Shown here one piece after another: positions 47,298 through 59,609 of a DNA stretch of 64,000 nt. Each line of letters starts with the position of its first letter. Within the stretch, counting starts at the first letter, position 1. A program made the translations under genes and the position numbers. The DNA is from Tenebrio molitor (Eukaryota > Arthropoda > Insecta > Coleoptera > Tenebrionidae), in assembly GCF_963966145.1 (NCBI RefSeq), contig NC_091047.1:8556001-8620000 (forward strand). Reading direction: 5' to 3'. The notes under the pieces were generated by a model. It made no database searches, had not been told where the DNA came from, and saw nothing but the letters and a program-made list of their open reading frames with translations.

Positions 47298-48964
47298 CCC
47301 AGTGCTGGATGGTACCGCTACTCGGATCTACAGCGTGCTTCCCATCATAATCACGCTCGGACGCGGCCGTCTTGGTGTACAAAAGGTACGCCGATTACAT
47401 GTGCCCATTTTAATGACGCACGTCGAAGATGAACTCTGACCCATCGCTGATGGGCTCTGTTTGAACTCTGCGGACTAATCGAATAAAATGTGGGTTTGTC
47501 GTAAGGTTCTTGTTTGTGGATTTTGTTCGACGGACGGTTGGAGTAGGTGAGATAACTGTTCTTGTAAACATCCAGTATGGGACAATAAAGTGTTGAAAAA
47601 AACAGCGAAATTCTACACGGATACGGAACGGATACAATGAACAGGATATAGTGACTGGTTCCAAAAAGAGCAGTTATCTAAACTATTGTCCTTTTTTGTT
47701 CGTTACTGCATAAATCAGAACTGGTTGCTATAAAAACACAATAAACTACGAAAATTTTGTGGTGCCAAAACTAGTTGCAATTTCTGATTTGAATTTTAGG
47801 TTTTTAGATCAGCTGGTACTTTGCACTTGTTTTATCAAAGGTGAAGCACTGTAAAACCACCATGGATAACGTTACCAACAAGTTATTAAATTTACATAGA
47901 CTTATTTTTCGAAAACGCAAATATAACTTCGGGTTCAAAAGATCTAGAAGGTGAATATTTTCTAGATTTTAGATTTATTGTATGCAGTTACTAGAGTTAT
48001 AAGAGTAATAAATTTGTGATGATTTCAGAATTAGGTACAATTTGCTGTTAAATCTGGAATAACAAATTATTACATGTTTACATGTCTATGTATGTAAATA
48101 TAATGTAAATGAGTTCGAAATTGTAAAATATGTCACTTCCGGTAAAATTCTACAATATGTGGTAAATGAAGTGGAGTTAAAAGCAAGAAATGTTCATTGA
48201 ATTAGAAAATTCTACATTTTATATGGGCAATGTTCAAAGATATTATGCATGTAGGTACTATTGCGGACATGGAATCTTGGACGATTCGATTGATGTAAAA
48301 CTGGCTTTAGGTGCAACTAACCTCACTTTCGATTTTTGTAACTTTTATCATACTGACATGCCAAAAATAAACTTTCAAATGTCAAATAGTTCCAAACGTC
48401 AATCATAATGACAATAAAGCTTGGCTTGCATTGACATTTTTTGAATTCACATAAATTTGACGTCTAAGATTCCGTGTCCGCAACTGTACGTAGATTTGTG
48501 TAGACATTTATTATACAAGCTTTTATATTTTTGTTGTAATAGATGTCGCATTGAAGAAAATGAGGAAGGTTAGAGAGAATTACTCTGCCACAAGCCAAAT
48601 CCCAAGATTGAGAAATAAGCTAGAGCGATGTTCTGCAATTTAAATAGCAAAAATTGAAATTTGTGGAAAAATACACTTCTTTCATAACCATTCTTTTTTA
48701 ATGTAATTATTTAGAAAGACCAGTGTGAATACCCAATGTTTAGAGTTTCTACCTTCGTCTTATCACTCAAAGGAAATATGTAAGTAATTTTACTGAAAAT
48801 GTAAGTTGCTACAACTTTAAATTGGTTTATAACTGGATTAAACTTCCTCGTAAACCGTATTTTATTTTAAACCGTGTTTAGCAACTTTCGGAAGCATCTT
48901 GTACTAGAACAATTATTTTACTTATGTTCTCAGTTTAATCGAACTCTCTTGTCTGTCAGCAGTA
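47298..48964. other. Putative intron
   Basis: Only short unsupported frames (47410-47664 minus, 48190-48408 plus). AT-rich beyond 47.7 kb. Confidence 0.45.
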
Positions 48965-49254
48965 AGGGGCGTTAAAAATTGGCTTGAAGTTTTTGGTTAC
49001 ATTAATCTATGACGTATTTGTAAAGCCGTAGATGTCAAGTGTCATTTATTCAGTGAACGAGTGTGGTGTGCAAATTATTTCTTTGGTAAAACAGTTCTCT
49101 GTAGAACTAATCAACGAGAAGTTTCCTGGTGTTCTTAGCGCTACATGATGACTTTTACTTTAATTTACACCAACTAAAACGACTTGCGTTTGTAAAAAAG
49201 AGAGAAAACCACGGCTCTGACCACATTTTTTTTGAACGCTCGTTATTAAAATGC
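48965..49254. mobile_element. Family C inverted-repeat element, copy 1
   Basis: Aligns along its length with 59610-59960 and with the reverse complement of 62262-62600. Shared landmarks are TAGATGTCAAGTGTCAT, GACTTGCGTTTGTAAAA, GAGAGAAAACCACGGCTC and the ending CATTTTTTTTGAACGCTCG. The left end GGGGCGTTAAAAATTGG is the weakened inverse of that terminus. Confidence 0.7.
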
Positions 49255-49746
49255 GAGGAAAATCTACTGCTTCGCAAAACTGGTGGTAATATTTGTTCGC
49301 AGCTTTAAATAAATAAACATTAGGATAATAAAAGTTAGAAACAATTTAATAAAAACTACAAGAGCCTAGTTCAGCTGGTAATTTGTTGAACACATGTGTT
49401 GGTTTATTTTCTGAATTACCTTTAATTGATGCCACCAGCTTGAGTTGTTTTTCACAAAATTTGTTAGTTGCAGTGAAAACATGATGGGCAAGAACATTCT
49501 CATGATATGTGATAGATCGTCACTTTGTGAATGAGCAATTAGTACTGCAATGTCATTATGAAGTAAATAGTAAATAATAAGACGGTTCATTTATGACGAT
49601 AATGATCTATATTCTAATCTGCTTCTTAAAAACAAAAGGAAGCGAAGTTTCTTATGAATGAAAAAACAAACATATAGACTCTGAGATAAATCAGATTCTT
49701 TTCCAAATATGTAACAATGCGTCATTTAACAACGTATTTAAAAATA

Positions 49747-49956
49747 CAGTCGAATGCAAAAAAAAGTAGACAAAAATTTATTATTTTATTTTATAAATGT
49801 GGCTTTTCTAATACTGACAACTTCTCCTCATTATATTTGTATTCGGCTAGGGAATCAAGGATATAGTCGTAGTCAGCTGCCAACCAAAATGGCAAAACTG
49901 GAAGACTGGACCAAGCAGCCGAAAACTTCTTGTCTACTTTTTTTTGCATTCGACTG
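49747..49956. mobile_element. 210-bp MITE, CAGTCGAATGC termini, TA duplication
   Basis: CAGTCGAATGCAAAAAAAA followed by GTAGACAA, and TTGTCTAC followed by TTTTTTTTGCATTCGACTG, are perfect or nearly perfect inverted ends of ~28 bp. TA lies on both sides (49745-49746, 49957-49958). Termini of this type are typical of Tc1/mariner-derived MITEs. No transposase remains. Confidence 0.85.
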
Positions 49957-50310
49957 TATATGACGTAAATTCTCAAAGAAGTTTAATTAAAAAAAGTAAT
50001 ATCCGTAAATTAGCATTTCAATATTAAGAGATCAAGATGAAGACACCTTTTAAGAGTATTAAAAAATATGGATTTTTACACTCCACAAACTTTTATTATT
50101 TCTGTTCTCTTCTTTGTAATTTTATATTTTTCTCGACAAATTACTTGTTTTGATGAAACAATAATTTCTAAAGGCACCAAATCGATATTAATAACTGTCG
50201 TGACTTGAATAGAAGACAAATCAAGCGGAGAAATTGAGACGTATACAAAAGCATAAACAGTTTGATTGCAAGGGATCCACATCATTTTATTTTTTTTAAA
50301 TTTGCATATA

Positions 50311-50654
50311 CAAAGTGTCTATAAAAGAACATATTTCAAGAGTCCTGTGGAATTCGAATATACTGTATCTGATTTTTGCTCTTCTGTAGCATATTGTGCT
50401 ACAAAATAGAAAAACAGAGGTTATGTAAGTCCATTAATAACAGGTTTTTAACAGATTGTTGTAAGATGAAAAGTACTTAGAATATAAAAAAAACTGAAGA
50501 AAACCACAAGCAAAACAACTGAGACCTCGAAGTTACAACTGGCGCTAAGATTTTATAATTTGACATTTGACGTCAACATAGTTCGACACAATAAAATTAT
50601 ACAGCTGCACAATTCCACAGGACTCTTGATATATGTTCTTTTATAGACACTTTG
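50311..50654. mobile_element. 344-bp MITE, CAAAGTGTCTATAAAAG termini, TATA flanks
   Basis: Left CAAAGTGTCTATAAAAGAAC continues to GAGTCCTGTGGAATT. The right end is the inverse (AATTCCACAGGACTC... GACACTTTG), about 44 bp of arm with few differences. TATA flanks both ends. The interior has no coding domain. Confidence 0.85.
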
Positions 50655-51380
50655 TATATTTTGTAAAAAAAACATGGCAAAACTTTATCACATGACCACG
50701 TATTAGGTGGAATTGGACTTGAAAAAAAGATTGTGTGGGAATTCGGTTTTCGAAAACTGCGTAGGGTGTAGTTTTTATCGTTGTCATTCTTGTTCGATTC
50801 AATTTGAACTGTTGGTTTCTTTTTAATATGCTGTTCGCAAGAAACGCTAACACATTAAATTAATACTGCAACTGTAAAGGTTATATTTGAAAAACTACAT
50901 AAATCATTTTCCGCGAGACATCTACTTTTCGTTTTTCAAATTTATGTGTTTCTATCGTCAGAAGTGAACAAGAAATTTTAAAGTCAACAGCAATAATTAT
51001 AAATTATTGCTTGTCATCATGGTTCAGTTACTCCTGGCCTCGAGATCAACTTTTTCTCGTTTTCTATTGAGAAAAAGAAAATAAATTCAATGCCAATAAG
51101 TTACGATAGTTGATCTAAACTCGAGCTTCGAGATGAGTTTGATCAATCGCTCCACCATTACCGTATTTCGTACTTGTGACAACCGCATTTGTCATCTGTC
51201 ATCCGATTGTTTTATACTTCACTAGGTAGATGCCAAACAAAGACCGACCAATTATGATCACCGAAGTCGTGAAACGTTGTATACTTCGTGCAGCGAGAGA
51301 TTGGGAGATTTTAAATTGTAGGCTTGTAACCCAACACTACCAGATGCACTTAGAATACATTAATTAGAACATAATTTCAG

Positions 51381-51433
51381 GGCAAAAATGTTACTGCTTG
51401 AAGGATATAAATTTCAAATTTTACGTGCGCTAG
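51381..51433 (+). CDS. Candidate internal exon of the plus-strand gene
   Basis: 53 bp with acceptor GAACATAATTTCAG and donor GCGCTAG|GTATGT. The first base G completes the AG left by exon 40525 (AGG, Arg). The exon then reads AKMLLLEGYKFQILRAL and ends in phase 1. The other two frames hit stops, so the open frame agrees with the phase predicted by the upstream exon. It is hydrophobic/basic with no recognised domain. Small size means chance is not excluded. Confidence 0.35.
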
Positions 51434-51722
51434 GTATGTACTACTTTTTCTACGTAGAATTTAGTGACTTTTATGTCAACCAATCTCTCGCTGGACAAAC
51501 TATAGGTTCAATTCGACTGACATTTTGTCGTATTTCCAGCACAAATTGTTCGTTCGGTCGATATAAAAAAATTGACGTCGGTTTAACCCACGAAGTTTCG
51601 ACGTGTCGGTATGTATGGATTTTTTTTAACAAATGGGATTCAGCAAGAGCGAATAGCTTCGGTCGGATGATGTAACAATGGGTTGATTTAAAGCTAAAGA
51701 GATAAATAGCGTGGGCGAGTAC

Positions 51723-51872
51723 CTGTCATCACGGTATTTGAAGGCGAAGTCGACGGCGGTGGTTGCTGTGCTGTTGAAGTTGGAGTCGTTTCTCCTCTAG
51801 TTTCGGGAGGTGGAGGAGGAGAAGATGCATCCTCTACCTCCTGCAGATCAATGGTGATGATGTCCTGTTGTC
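51723..51872 (-). CDS. Candidate internal exon of the minus-strand gene, acidic then Pro/Thr-rich
   Basis: The donor on the minus strand is ATGACAG|GTACTC (edge 51723). Acceptors are CTGGCAG (edge 51872, phase 1) or TACTAAG (edge 51879, phase 0). With the former the exon is 150 bp and symmetric (phase 1 to 1). It encodes QQDIITIDLQEVEDAS, then PPPPPETRGETTPT and a Pro/Ser/Thr tail. Strong GC-ending codon use contrasts with flanking DNA. It would be an extended, disordered linker. Exon 9070-9119 can follow in the same phase. Family unknown. Confidence 0.55.
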
Positions 51873-51879
51873 CTGCCAG

Positions 51880-54356
51880 CTTAGTAATTTATCGCGCGAC
51901 CGTGTGTATTTATAATGATTATTATACGAAAAACACTATATATATTATTGTAAGTCTCGATAAAATGATAATAATGGTAATAATAATATTTAGCAAGCTG
52001 GTAAAAATTTATTACAAAAACGTCGAATTATAAAGTGAATTTATAAAAAACACCTAACATCGATAAGAGATTTATAGATTAAACACCGAATAGTCAAAAT
52101 CCAATGGACACCAAAAAAACCGAACGGTTTTAGACAAATTGGTGTTGGATCAGTCGATCTGGTGGTTATTTTCAATCAGTCGAAATCAGTCTGAGACAGT
52201 CTTAATAAGTTATTATTACGTCTTTTTAACGAAGTTGTGGCGTATTGCTTCTGAATTATTATTAAATTAGTATTTTCCATCAATTGAGGTTGGTTTTTCA
52301 GTGTAAAGGCCTCTCTTATAGAAATCTGAAGGGGGTTGTTGCAATTAAAATTCAGCAGTGACCAACTATGGTTAGAATTTCCAAGACAACTCAACGTTCA
52401 TAAACTATTCAAAAAGGTAACAAGTGAAAGGTACTCCGTTTTATTTCTCATCAAATAAATTGAACACGAAAACACTGACTTTTAACATCACAAAATGCAG
52501 AACACATTAGGGTTTAGATCCAGTCCGACTACAATTATTATTCGAAACTTGTAAACACTGAAATTATTTGGGCTCTTGTTGATCAATAATTTTTTAAATC
52601 GATTCGAATGCGGGTTACTAGAAGAACACGAATGTTAACTGATTTTACGTTTAGTTTTATCGAGTCGGTAGACGGCTTTTATGCACAATTGTTTTTAAAC
52701 TATTGACCTGATTATCGTTATTACTTGCCTAAATTGTTTTTTATATTCAGAGTCTATTTTGTAAGCGATGTAGTATAGTTCGATACTACACCGCCAGAGG
52801 GACGCCTCGCAGACTGATTTACAAAGCTCAATTCCGATACGCGTCCTGCAGGACCAAGCCATCGCCTAAATTCAAAATTATGCCCACTTTTCACTCTCAA
52901 ACTTTACTGTAAATCTACGATAAAAAATAAAAACATTTTTACAAATATTCGCCGCAAACTCCAACGAACGAACGGTGTGCGTGTTTTATTCATCCCCTTT
53001 AAGATCGTTTAATAAATAAACAGGTGGCACACTAAGAAAATGGTGCTGCCCTATTTTCTAGTAATGCAGGTTTAAGCCGTTTTTGTGTCAACTTCAAGGA
53101 AAATGGACAATGTAATAAATATAAGTACCCACATGAGCAATTTTGATCATTGTGAATTATCCTTTACTCCCACGCTTGCGCTATTCAGGATACGATGCGA
53201 ATCCTTATTTCGATCGCGTTGTTACACATTTACGTATTCTCAAGGCCAATAATAAAGAGAATAGGTAGTTTCATTAGCGTTATTACATATATCACTAATT
53301 AAAAATTCTTTGATGATACTCTCACCACTCTACATTTACAAATAATAATTTACGATAGTATCAAAAAATATTTAATGAATTTATTACCTACTACTTATTA
53401 GAGAATAAAAACTAGTTATCAGTGAACACCATTTGTAAATTTTATGTTTGTGCATTAAGTGGTTTTCAAAAATGACAGCACTGTTGGTTTAAAAAATAAA
53501 CAATAACTTTAAATTCTAATGTAGGAATGTTGTGAAATAATTATTATTATATTAGTGATTAAGATCAATTAAATTATTGATGTGATAAATAAATAATCAA
53601 AATCTTTGTTTTTAAAATGTTTAAAGTCAAATTTTGTTTTCTTAAAATTTTTTAGCCATAAACAAATTATTTTCGATAACGGCGAATACAGTACAACAAG
53701 AAAATATGCTGTAACCTTTGACACTTGAGTAATTTAATAAATTGTTATTGTTCTATGGAACGCTTTTACCTACTTTGTTATAACCACTTGGCATAAGCTT
53801 GGTGGAAAACGCCATATCCTCTATCTTTACAGCAAGAAGTGGGAAAGCAAATAGGAAAGAAAAGCTGGAAAGAAAAATAGACATCCGTTTCCGTGGTTGC
53901 GCGAGCACTTGCGGAAACAGCTATTTTTTTAATTAATACACTATATCATGCTTTTTTCTGATTTTTTTCTGGATTAAATTCGTTGTTGTTGAAAATGTTG
54001 TTTCAGCTAACACTATCTAATTCCATAATCAAACTTTAATAAAGCATAAAACTACATAAAATAGATTTATCTACATACTAGATTTTAATAAATTGAGTGA
54101 TTTAAAAAAAAATCAACGATCTTAAGAGAGACAAAAAATGAACTTGAAGTATATTTGGAGCGTAAGTAGGTAGTTTTTAAAAAGTTAAAAAAAATAAGTT
54201 CCAATATTATCTCCCATTTAAGGCAATAAAAAAAAAAACGAAATGCTAAAATTCAATAAAAGCAGCTAATAATAACCATAGTCGAAAGTGTGAAAAGATA
54301 TTCAAAGTTCAAAAATTTGAAAAGAAAAAATAAATCGCAAATTATTATTATAACGT
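51880..54356. other. Putative intron
   Basis: At 52744-52850 both strands are open for over 35 codons next to acceptor-like sites (plus TTTTTTATATTCAG; minus GGTCCTGCAG), so an exon may exist but the strand cannot be chosen. The block includes a GTAGTAT/ATACTAC hairpin. The rest is AT-rich. Confidence 0.4.
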
Positions 54357-54450
54357 ATGTTCAAAAAAATGTGGCCACGTGGTCTGGTGCTTTCTTTTGT
54401 TTCCGATTTCGTATGGCGTAGCTTGATCAATTGTCAAATATTTCCGGAAA
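54357..54450. mobile_element. Family C element, copy 2, 5' fragment
   Basis: GTTCAAAAAAATGTGG, TCTGGTGCTTTCTTTTG, TATGGCGTAGCTTGATCA and TTGTCAAATAT match the left part of family C. The right part is absent. Confidence 0.6.
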
Positions 54451-55002
54451 CAGGAAGTGTAGGACGAGAGAGTGGAAGTGAACCACTTATTTCAGTAAAT
54501 GCTGAAACTGGCAGTAATAGAAAAGGAACAGAAAACTTCAGTTTGTCATTTAATCACAACAAATGAAGCTATAATTAAAATGAAGTAATGCATCTCAAGG
54601 ATTTATCAGCTAGAAAGACGACCTAGTTTAGAAAAAAGACAGAAGACCAGTTTTTTGACAACAAATTTATTTAAACACAAAGAAAGAAATACATTTTCTC
54701 CACGACTATTAAAGAATGAACGCCTTCTTGTTGGATATCCAATGAAAGAATGATATAAATTCCACGCCTCGTGTTAAAATATACTGAAATCCACGGCTGT
54801 CGACCAATCACATCTCTCCTATTTTCATTCTACAACGGCAGATCGCCAATCGGATGCGCTTGTAAACAATAAGTCGCGCATCGCGTGGCAACCGCTAAAC
54901 GAGGCACAATTTTAATTGTCAAATATTAAAAATCAAATTCAATTCAATTTTCGAAGATTGTTTTCTCTTGGTATAGGCGTGGAGAAAGCATAGTTTCAAC
55001 TC

Positions 55003-55099
55003 GCGTATAATGGGTATTATTCACTCTGATGATTCCACCACTCGCCTACGGCTCGTGTTGGAATTTTCATCATCGTGAATAATAGCCATGATAATACGC
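55003..55099. mobile_element. ~97-bp palindromic MITE-like hairpin
   Basis: Left GCGTATAATGGGTATTATTC with GATGATTCCA; right TGGAATTTTCATC and GAATAATAGCCATGATAATA plus CGC. The arms meet at CTCGCCTACGGCTCG. No TA duplication could be confirmed and there is no ORF. Confidence 0.55.
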
Positions 55100-55281
55100 T
55101 CATTGAAGAATGTACTATTCCATTTCTATTTAATGGAAATATAAACTGGTGAGAAAAAGAACCATTCTCTGTTTTTCTTTTTGATCCCAATAATTTTATG
55201 TAACGTCAAAAATTGAACTAATGACTTTATTTAAGATTATAATTTTTGAAACAAAAATATGATAATAATTTACGTACTTAC
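55100..55281. other. Putative intron
   Basis: Short AT-rich spacer next to the microexon. Nothing further seen. Confidence 0.4.
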
Positions 55282-55303
55282 TAGATGTACATGCTCTTCT
55301 CAT
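55282..55303 (-). CDS. Candidate 22-nt microexon of the minus-strand gene
   Basis: On the minus strand the acceptor TTCTTAATATAATTACAG precedes 55303, and the donor ATCTA|GTAAGTACG follows 55282. Both are close to consensus and only 22 nt apart. It reads ATG AGA AGA GCA TGT ACA TCT A, i.e. MRRACTS in phase 0, ending in phase 1. Its last A plus GA of exon 51872 gives Arg. It could carry a start codon for the long isoform or be an internal microexon. Splice-site strength is the only evidence. Confidence 0.35.
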
Positions 55304-56355
55304 CTGTAATTATATTAAGAAAATAATTTTTGTAATTTCAATGAACCATATTTGTATTAAACAAAAGAGATAAGTGGATTGCTTATTATAAAAAATACAC
55401 TCGGTAGTTTTTACGTTTCTTTATTAATCATTGGAATTTTTACAAAAGACGAAATACGAGTTTAAAGGAATATTTAATTATCTTTGATGATTGGAAATTT
55501 ACCGTTTCATGGGTAAATTTTAACATTGCCATATGGCAACAACTGATTCGCGAAAAATATATTTAAAATTCATTTTGTCACCTCAAATCTGGACATGGCA
55601 TTTCAACAAAAAAAATTACCAATAATACGACGTACGTAGTTATTTACAAGAATAAGCCCTTCCCTTGAAAATTACGGCAATAATACGAGGATTAGTCAAA
55701 AATTCATAACGACATGTTCTCACTTGTCTTAGTCACATTATTGCCAGTAATTACAGAGGCGCTCAATACCCTGAGTGATAATTCATAACCAATACAAGAA
55801 GCAAGCGTCACGTCAGCAAATAGGTGTGTTGATGCAGCAGGACTCATCCTGCATAACAATGACAGTAAACACAGTCTCGATCTAACCCATAATACCTGCA
55901 GTGCATTCCTAATCACTCGCAGTTTACCTGCGTAGCTGCCAACAAATTTGTACACCGAAACACCGTTAATGTTGTCGGTGTCATTTGTTGCACAACAAAC
56001 AACAAACACGACCCAAGGGTCACCGTTTAACCGTTCGACTCCATTTTAATCGTCGCTCGTTCCTGACCAAACAAATCGCCGATTCGTTTGGCGGAAACGG
56101 GAAAATAAAAAAGACGTAATAAAAAACAAAGCGCCCCTGTCGAAAAACCATCTTCACCTGGGTCGCGACCTAACTGTATAGACATAATGGACACACGATC
56201 CTCAGCATCTGTCCATAAAACTACCTGGAATGGCGTGGGAGACGGATGATCGAGTCCTCTCATCATTTTGTTTAATTTATGGATCTGTGAGCAGCTCATT
56301 GTGCAATTCGATATGTCTAAAGCTGAGTGAAATGTGCGCTTATATGCATTTTCAG
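55304..56355. other. Putative intron
   Basis: Open frames of 101 and 111 codons on the minus strand (55704-56009, 56027-56362) have no recognised domain and no paired splice sites. They could be chance in a moderately GC-rich patch. Confidence 0.35.
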
Positions 56356-56414
56356 GTTCCACCGAGCATAAAGCTTTGCATCACAAAAAATCTTTCAAGG
56401 TCGTTCAACTTTAG
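56356..56414 (+). CDS. Possible last exon of the plus-strand gene
   Basis: Acceptor ATATGCATTTTCAG precedes 56356. In phase 1, the phase left by exon 51433, the exon reads G-STEHKALHHKKSFKVVQL and stops at TAG 56412-56414. No canonical polyadenylation signal follows within the next ~100 bp. The phase agreement is suggestive only. Confidence 0.2.
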
Positions 56415-57314
56415 TTAGTGGTGATGAACAGTTAAGTGAGTTTTTCATGGATGAATCACGTTGCGAAAAGCTACGGTGTTGCATTGTGTTGCATCATTTC
56501 CCATGAAAATGACGGGAAAAGCTGAATTGAACGCATAATATGTGGGCTGATCCCATTCAATCCGGGCCCTAAGTGGGTTATTCGACTTTGTTTTTTTGAC
56601 ATGTAATTGTGTCAAAGTTGACAGTCGACGAATTATTTTCCGAGAAGGGGGAAATTTACGGCCGGTTCTTGCGTCGCTTTTCATTAACTTCGATTCAGCA
56701 ATCAGAACCGAAAAATGCAAATTAAAACTGTAAATGGAGGTTAAAAGGCAAAAGTCACGACTCTTGCAAAATGACCGAAAATGAACCCTCCATTTTAATA
56801 CAAATCGTAAATCTGGAGAATATGACATTTTGGATTGCGAATTCAGTTTGGTACACCTGTTGGTCGAACGTAGTTAGCGTTTTCTGATTTGCTGTGTAAG
56901 TGAGTTCATGGAAACGGATGGGTTTTACCACCTGCTTCAATTTAATGGCAATCATGGCACCCTTTTCTCAGTAGTAATTTTCATGGTGCAGACGTTTCTT
57001 CGAAGCTTCAGAAGAACCTGATGGAGATCCGGTTGAGGTCTGCAATTTCAGCAATTTGCCAAGAGACCAGTTGATGAGTAATACGTAAAAATTCCAATAT
57101 TGCGACATTTTTCAGCTTGCCGTGACTAAAAACTTAGATTTACAAAAATTCGTGGAATCAATTTTAAATTATCGATAAAAAGGTAACTGTATCTGCACAA
57201 AGTGAGGGCTACTAAGAATTCTCAGATTCTATTTTTGAGACACCTATTTACACTAACACTGATTTATTTCACTTTTAGATGCATTGTGTTTATGTTTTGA
57301 CATTCCTCACGTAA
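56415..57314. other. Putative 3' flank or intron
   Basis: A 127-codon minus frame (56445-56828) shows no domain. No other features. Confidence 0.35.
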
Positions 57315-57754
57315 AGTAACGCTTAAGGTATAAGATTATATGGCCCTTTAAAAGTATTTGACCGGAGATAAACGTCCCTTTTGTCGCAATTGCAGTAGGC
57401 GGTCAGCCCAACCATAAATCATGCTTCAAGCAATTCTCTGTTGTGAATTCCAGAGCCGGCCTCAAAACAAATGCGTACCGATGAAATTATATTTATTTAT
57501 TAAATATTACAATACTATTGCAAATCATCTTTACTGTTTTCAAGACACAAAGTACTAAAGGAATTTCGTTACAATCGCAAAATTTACAATAAACATCAAA
57601 AACATGTTCTATCACAAATTTTTAATCCCTGCCCTGAACCAAGGAAAAGGGATGCAGCTGCACGAGCCGAGACAACCATCTCAACGCCAATATTGGTTTC
57701 CATTATTGGGATAATTTTAGTGCTGCCATATAATCTTATACCTTAAGCGTTACT
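57315..57754. mobile_element. 440-bp element with ~31-bp inverted ends
   Basis: AGTAACGCTTAAGGTATAAG, continuing to ATTATATGGC, is mirrored exactly by GCCATATAATCTTATACCTT and on to AAGCGTTACT. The interior is GC-richer in places (AGCCGGCC) but has no transposase domain. A duplication could not be defined. Confidence 0.75.
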
Positions 57755-59609
57755 TACTTGTACGATTTTTATAAATTCAACTTTATGTCTGTCTGTGTGA
57801 CCATAATTCTCAAGATTAGGGTCTAGGTACTAAAAAATGAACCTAAATCATTAGATGAAGTAATACATTCTAGGCTTAACTACTGCAATGTGGCCCATTA
57901 TTATGTACGACGATGCAGGTATTTATGGCAGATAAATGTTTCCATGCACGACAAAATGTTTTTGTCAGACATTTAAAAAATAAGTTAATGGTGATTATCC
58001 CGATACTTGCATTATGCAATGCTTGGTCTTTTGTGTCTTTGAAAACAATGATTGTCTTGAAAGCATGTCGGACAAGATTTACAAAAAATGTTAACAGAAT
58101 CTAAGGACTGGAATTCAATAGGGAAAGATATGTCAAAGGTTGCCTAAAAGAATGCATCGTTGTTTAGCTTTGTTCTACTCGTTTATGTTGTTTCATTAAC
58201 ATAAACATCGTTAAGCTCTCGAAGTGATTTGAACCAGCGATCCCCAACTAAATTCGAAATAATTAAATTTATTGTCTCAGTTACAATAAAACGTGATTGA
58301 AAATTAGTAAGAATAGTAGATTGCAAAAAGTTGTAAATAATTCAGACTCAAAAGCTTTTGTACCCACTCTAGGAGTGTCAGACTCTCATCCATAAATACA
58401 ACAAAAGAAACATTGTTATTAACTGTTAAGTATTCATTACATCTAATCGAAGTGCTTCTACACCGAATCAATGTGCTGTCCAGAGCACGGTGTTCCTCTA
58501 TGCACGAAATTTAATTCTAACTACGATATTTATTTGTTCGCCTTTGTGTGTTTTCCTCTTTTGTTCTTTGTTTACTATTATCTGTGAAGTTTATATTCAA
58601 CATTTTAATTAAATATGTACATTTCGTTATCTCTCTTTAAATTTATGATGCAAGCCACACAAAGAAACTAATCTGAAGTAAAATCTAAATCTTTGTTTTA
58701 ATTCCCCATAATCTTCACTTATTAAATGCATTATTTCGACACAAATGTCTCATTTCAACCATAATTAAGTAACTCCTCTGCTTCAGCAATCTGTCCAAAT
58801 CCACAATTTTCGTGACTGAGGTACAATTTTCACTAACGCAATCAAAAACGTGTAATTTCAATTAAACGCTTGCATATTGTGCAATTAAGGAAAATGAAAA
58901 CACGTAAACGCAGTTTTTTTAATTAAAATTTTCACAAGACTTGATAACGTTGTGCAAAATTTAATACATTAAGATATTTTTGTCTATCAACCGGGTGTAT
59001 TAATTGTATATTAAAAGTAAATCGAACTGGTGATTCATTAAAAATAGTTGAAGTTGATGTCATTTGTGCTAAAAGTGATTTGTTTAATAGAAAATTCCAG
59101 ATGGGTCAGCTCAGGTCATGTACATTAATTTGTATGTAAATGTAAATATCTCGTACCCATAATTGAGTGTTTCGTCCAACAAGTTCACATCTTCAGAACC
59201 ATACTTAGGTTTGTGAAATCCATGACGCCAGTGCGGTAAGCGAGAATTGCTGATATAACATAATTATTTAATTATTCTTGAATTTGCAAATATTGAATAA
59301 GGAAATGTCTCAAGAAAATTCGTGTTGTGTAACAATTCAGATTCGAATTACTCGATTTTACCATAATTGGGTATCTACTTTAAAATAATTAAATTCACAT
59401 TTATTTGCATATCTCTGCGCTAATTTGTCAAAAACTGTGCTGAATTGATAATTTCTTGAAACAACAACAGGTTTATTTTCAGAGAATTCTAATTTCATTA
59501 CCATAGCGGAATTGAAGCGTAAAAATCACAAATTGCTTATTATTACAGTCAATTATTTTCTAATTACATTTAAAAAAAATAAAAATATAATTTATGTCAC
59601 CACCAGCAT
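57755..59609. other. Intergenic or intronic DNA
   Basis: AT-rich; only short unsupported frames such as 57913-58104. No features. Confidence 0.45.

Noticed and set aside
52744..52850. Exon upstream of 51879 (minus) or after TTTTTTATATTCAG (plus)
   Set aside because: Both strands give plausible peptides and acceptors, so neither can be favoured; a small hairpin in the middle contributes to the symmetry.
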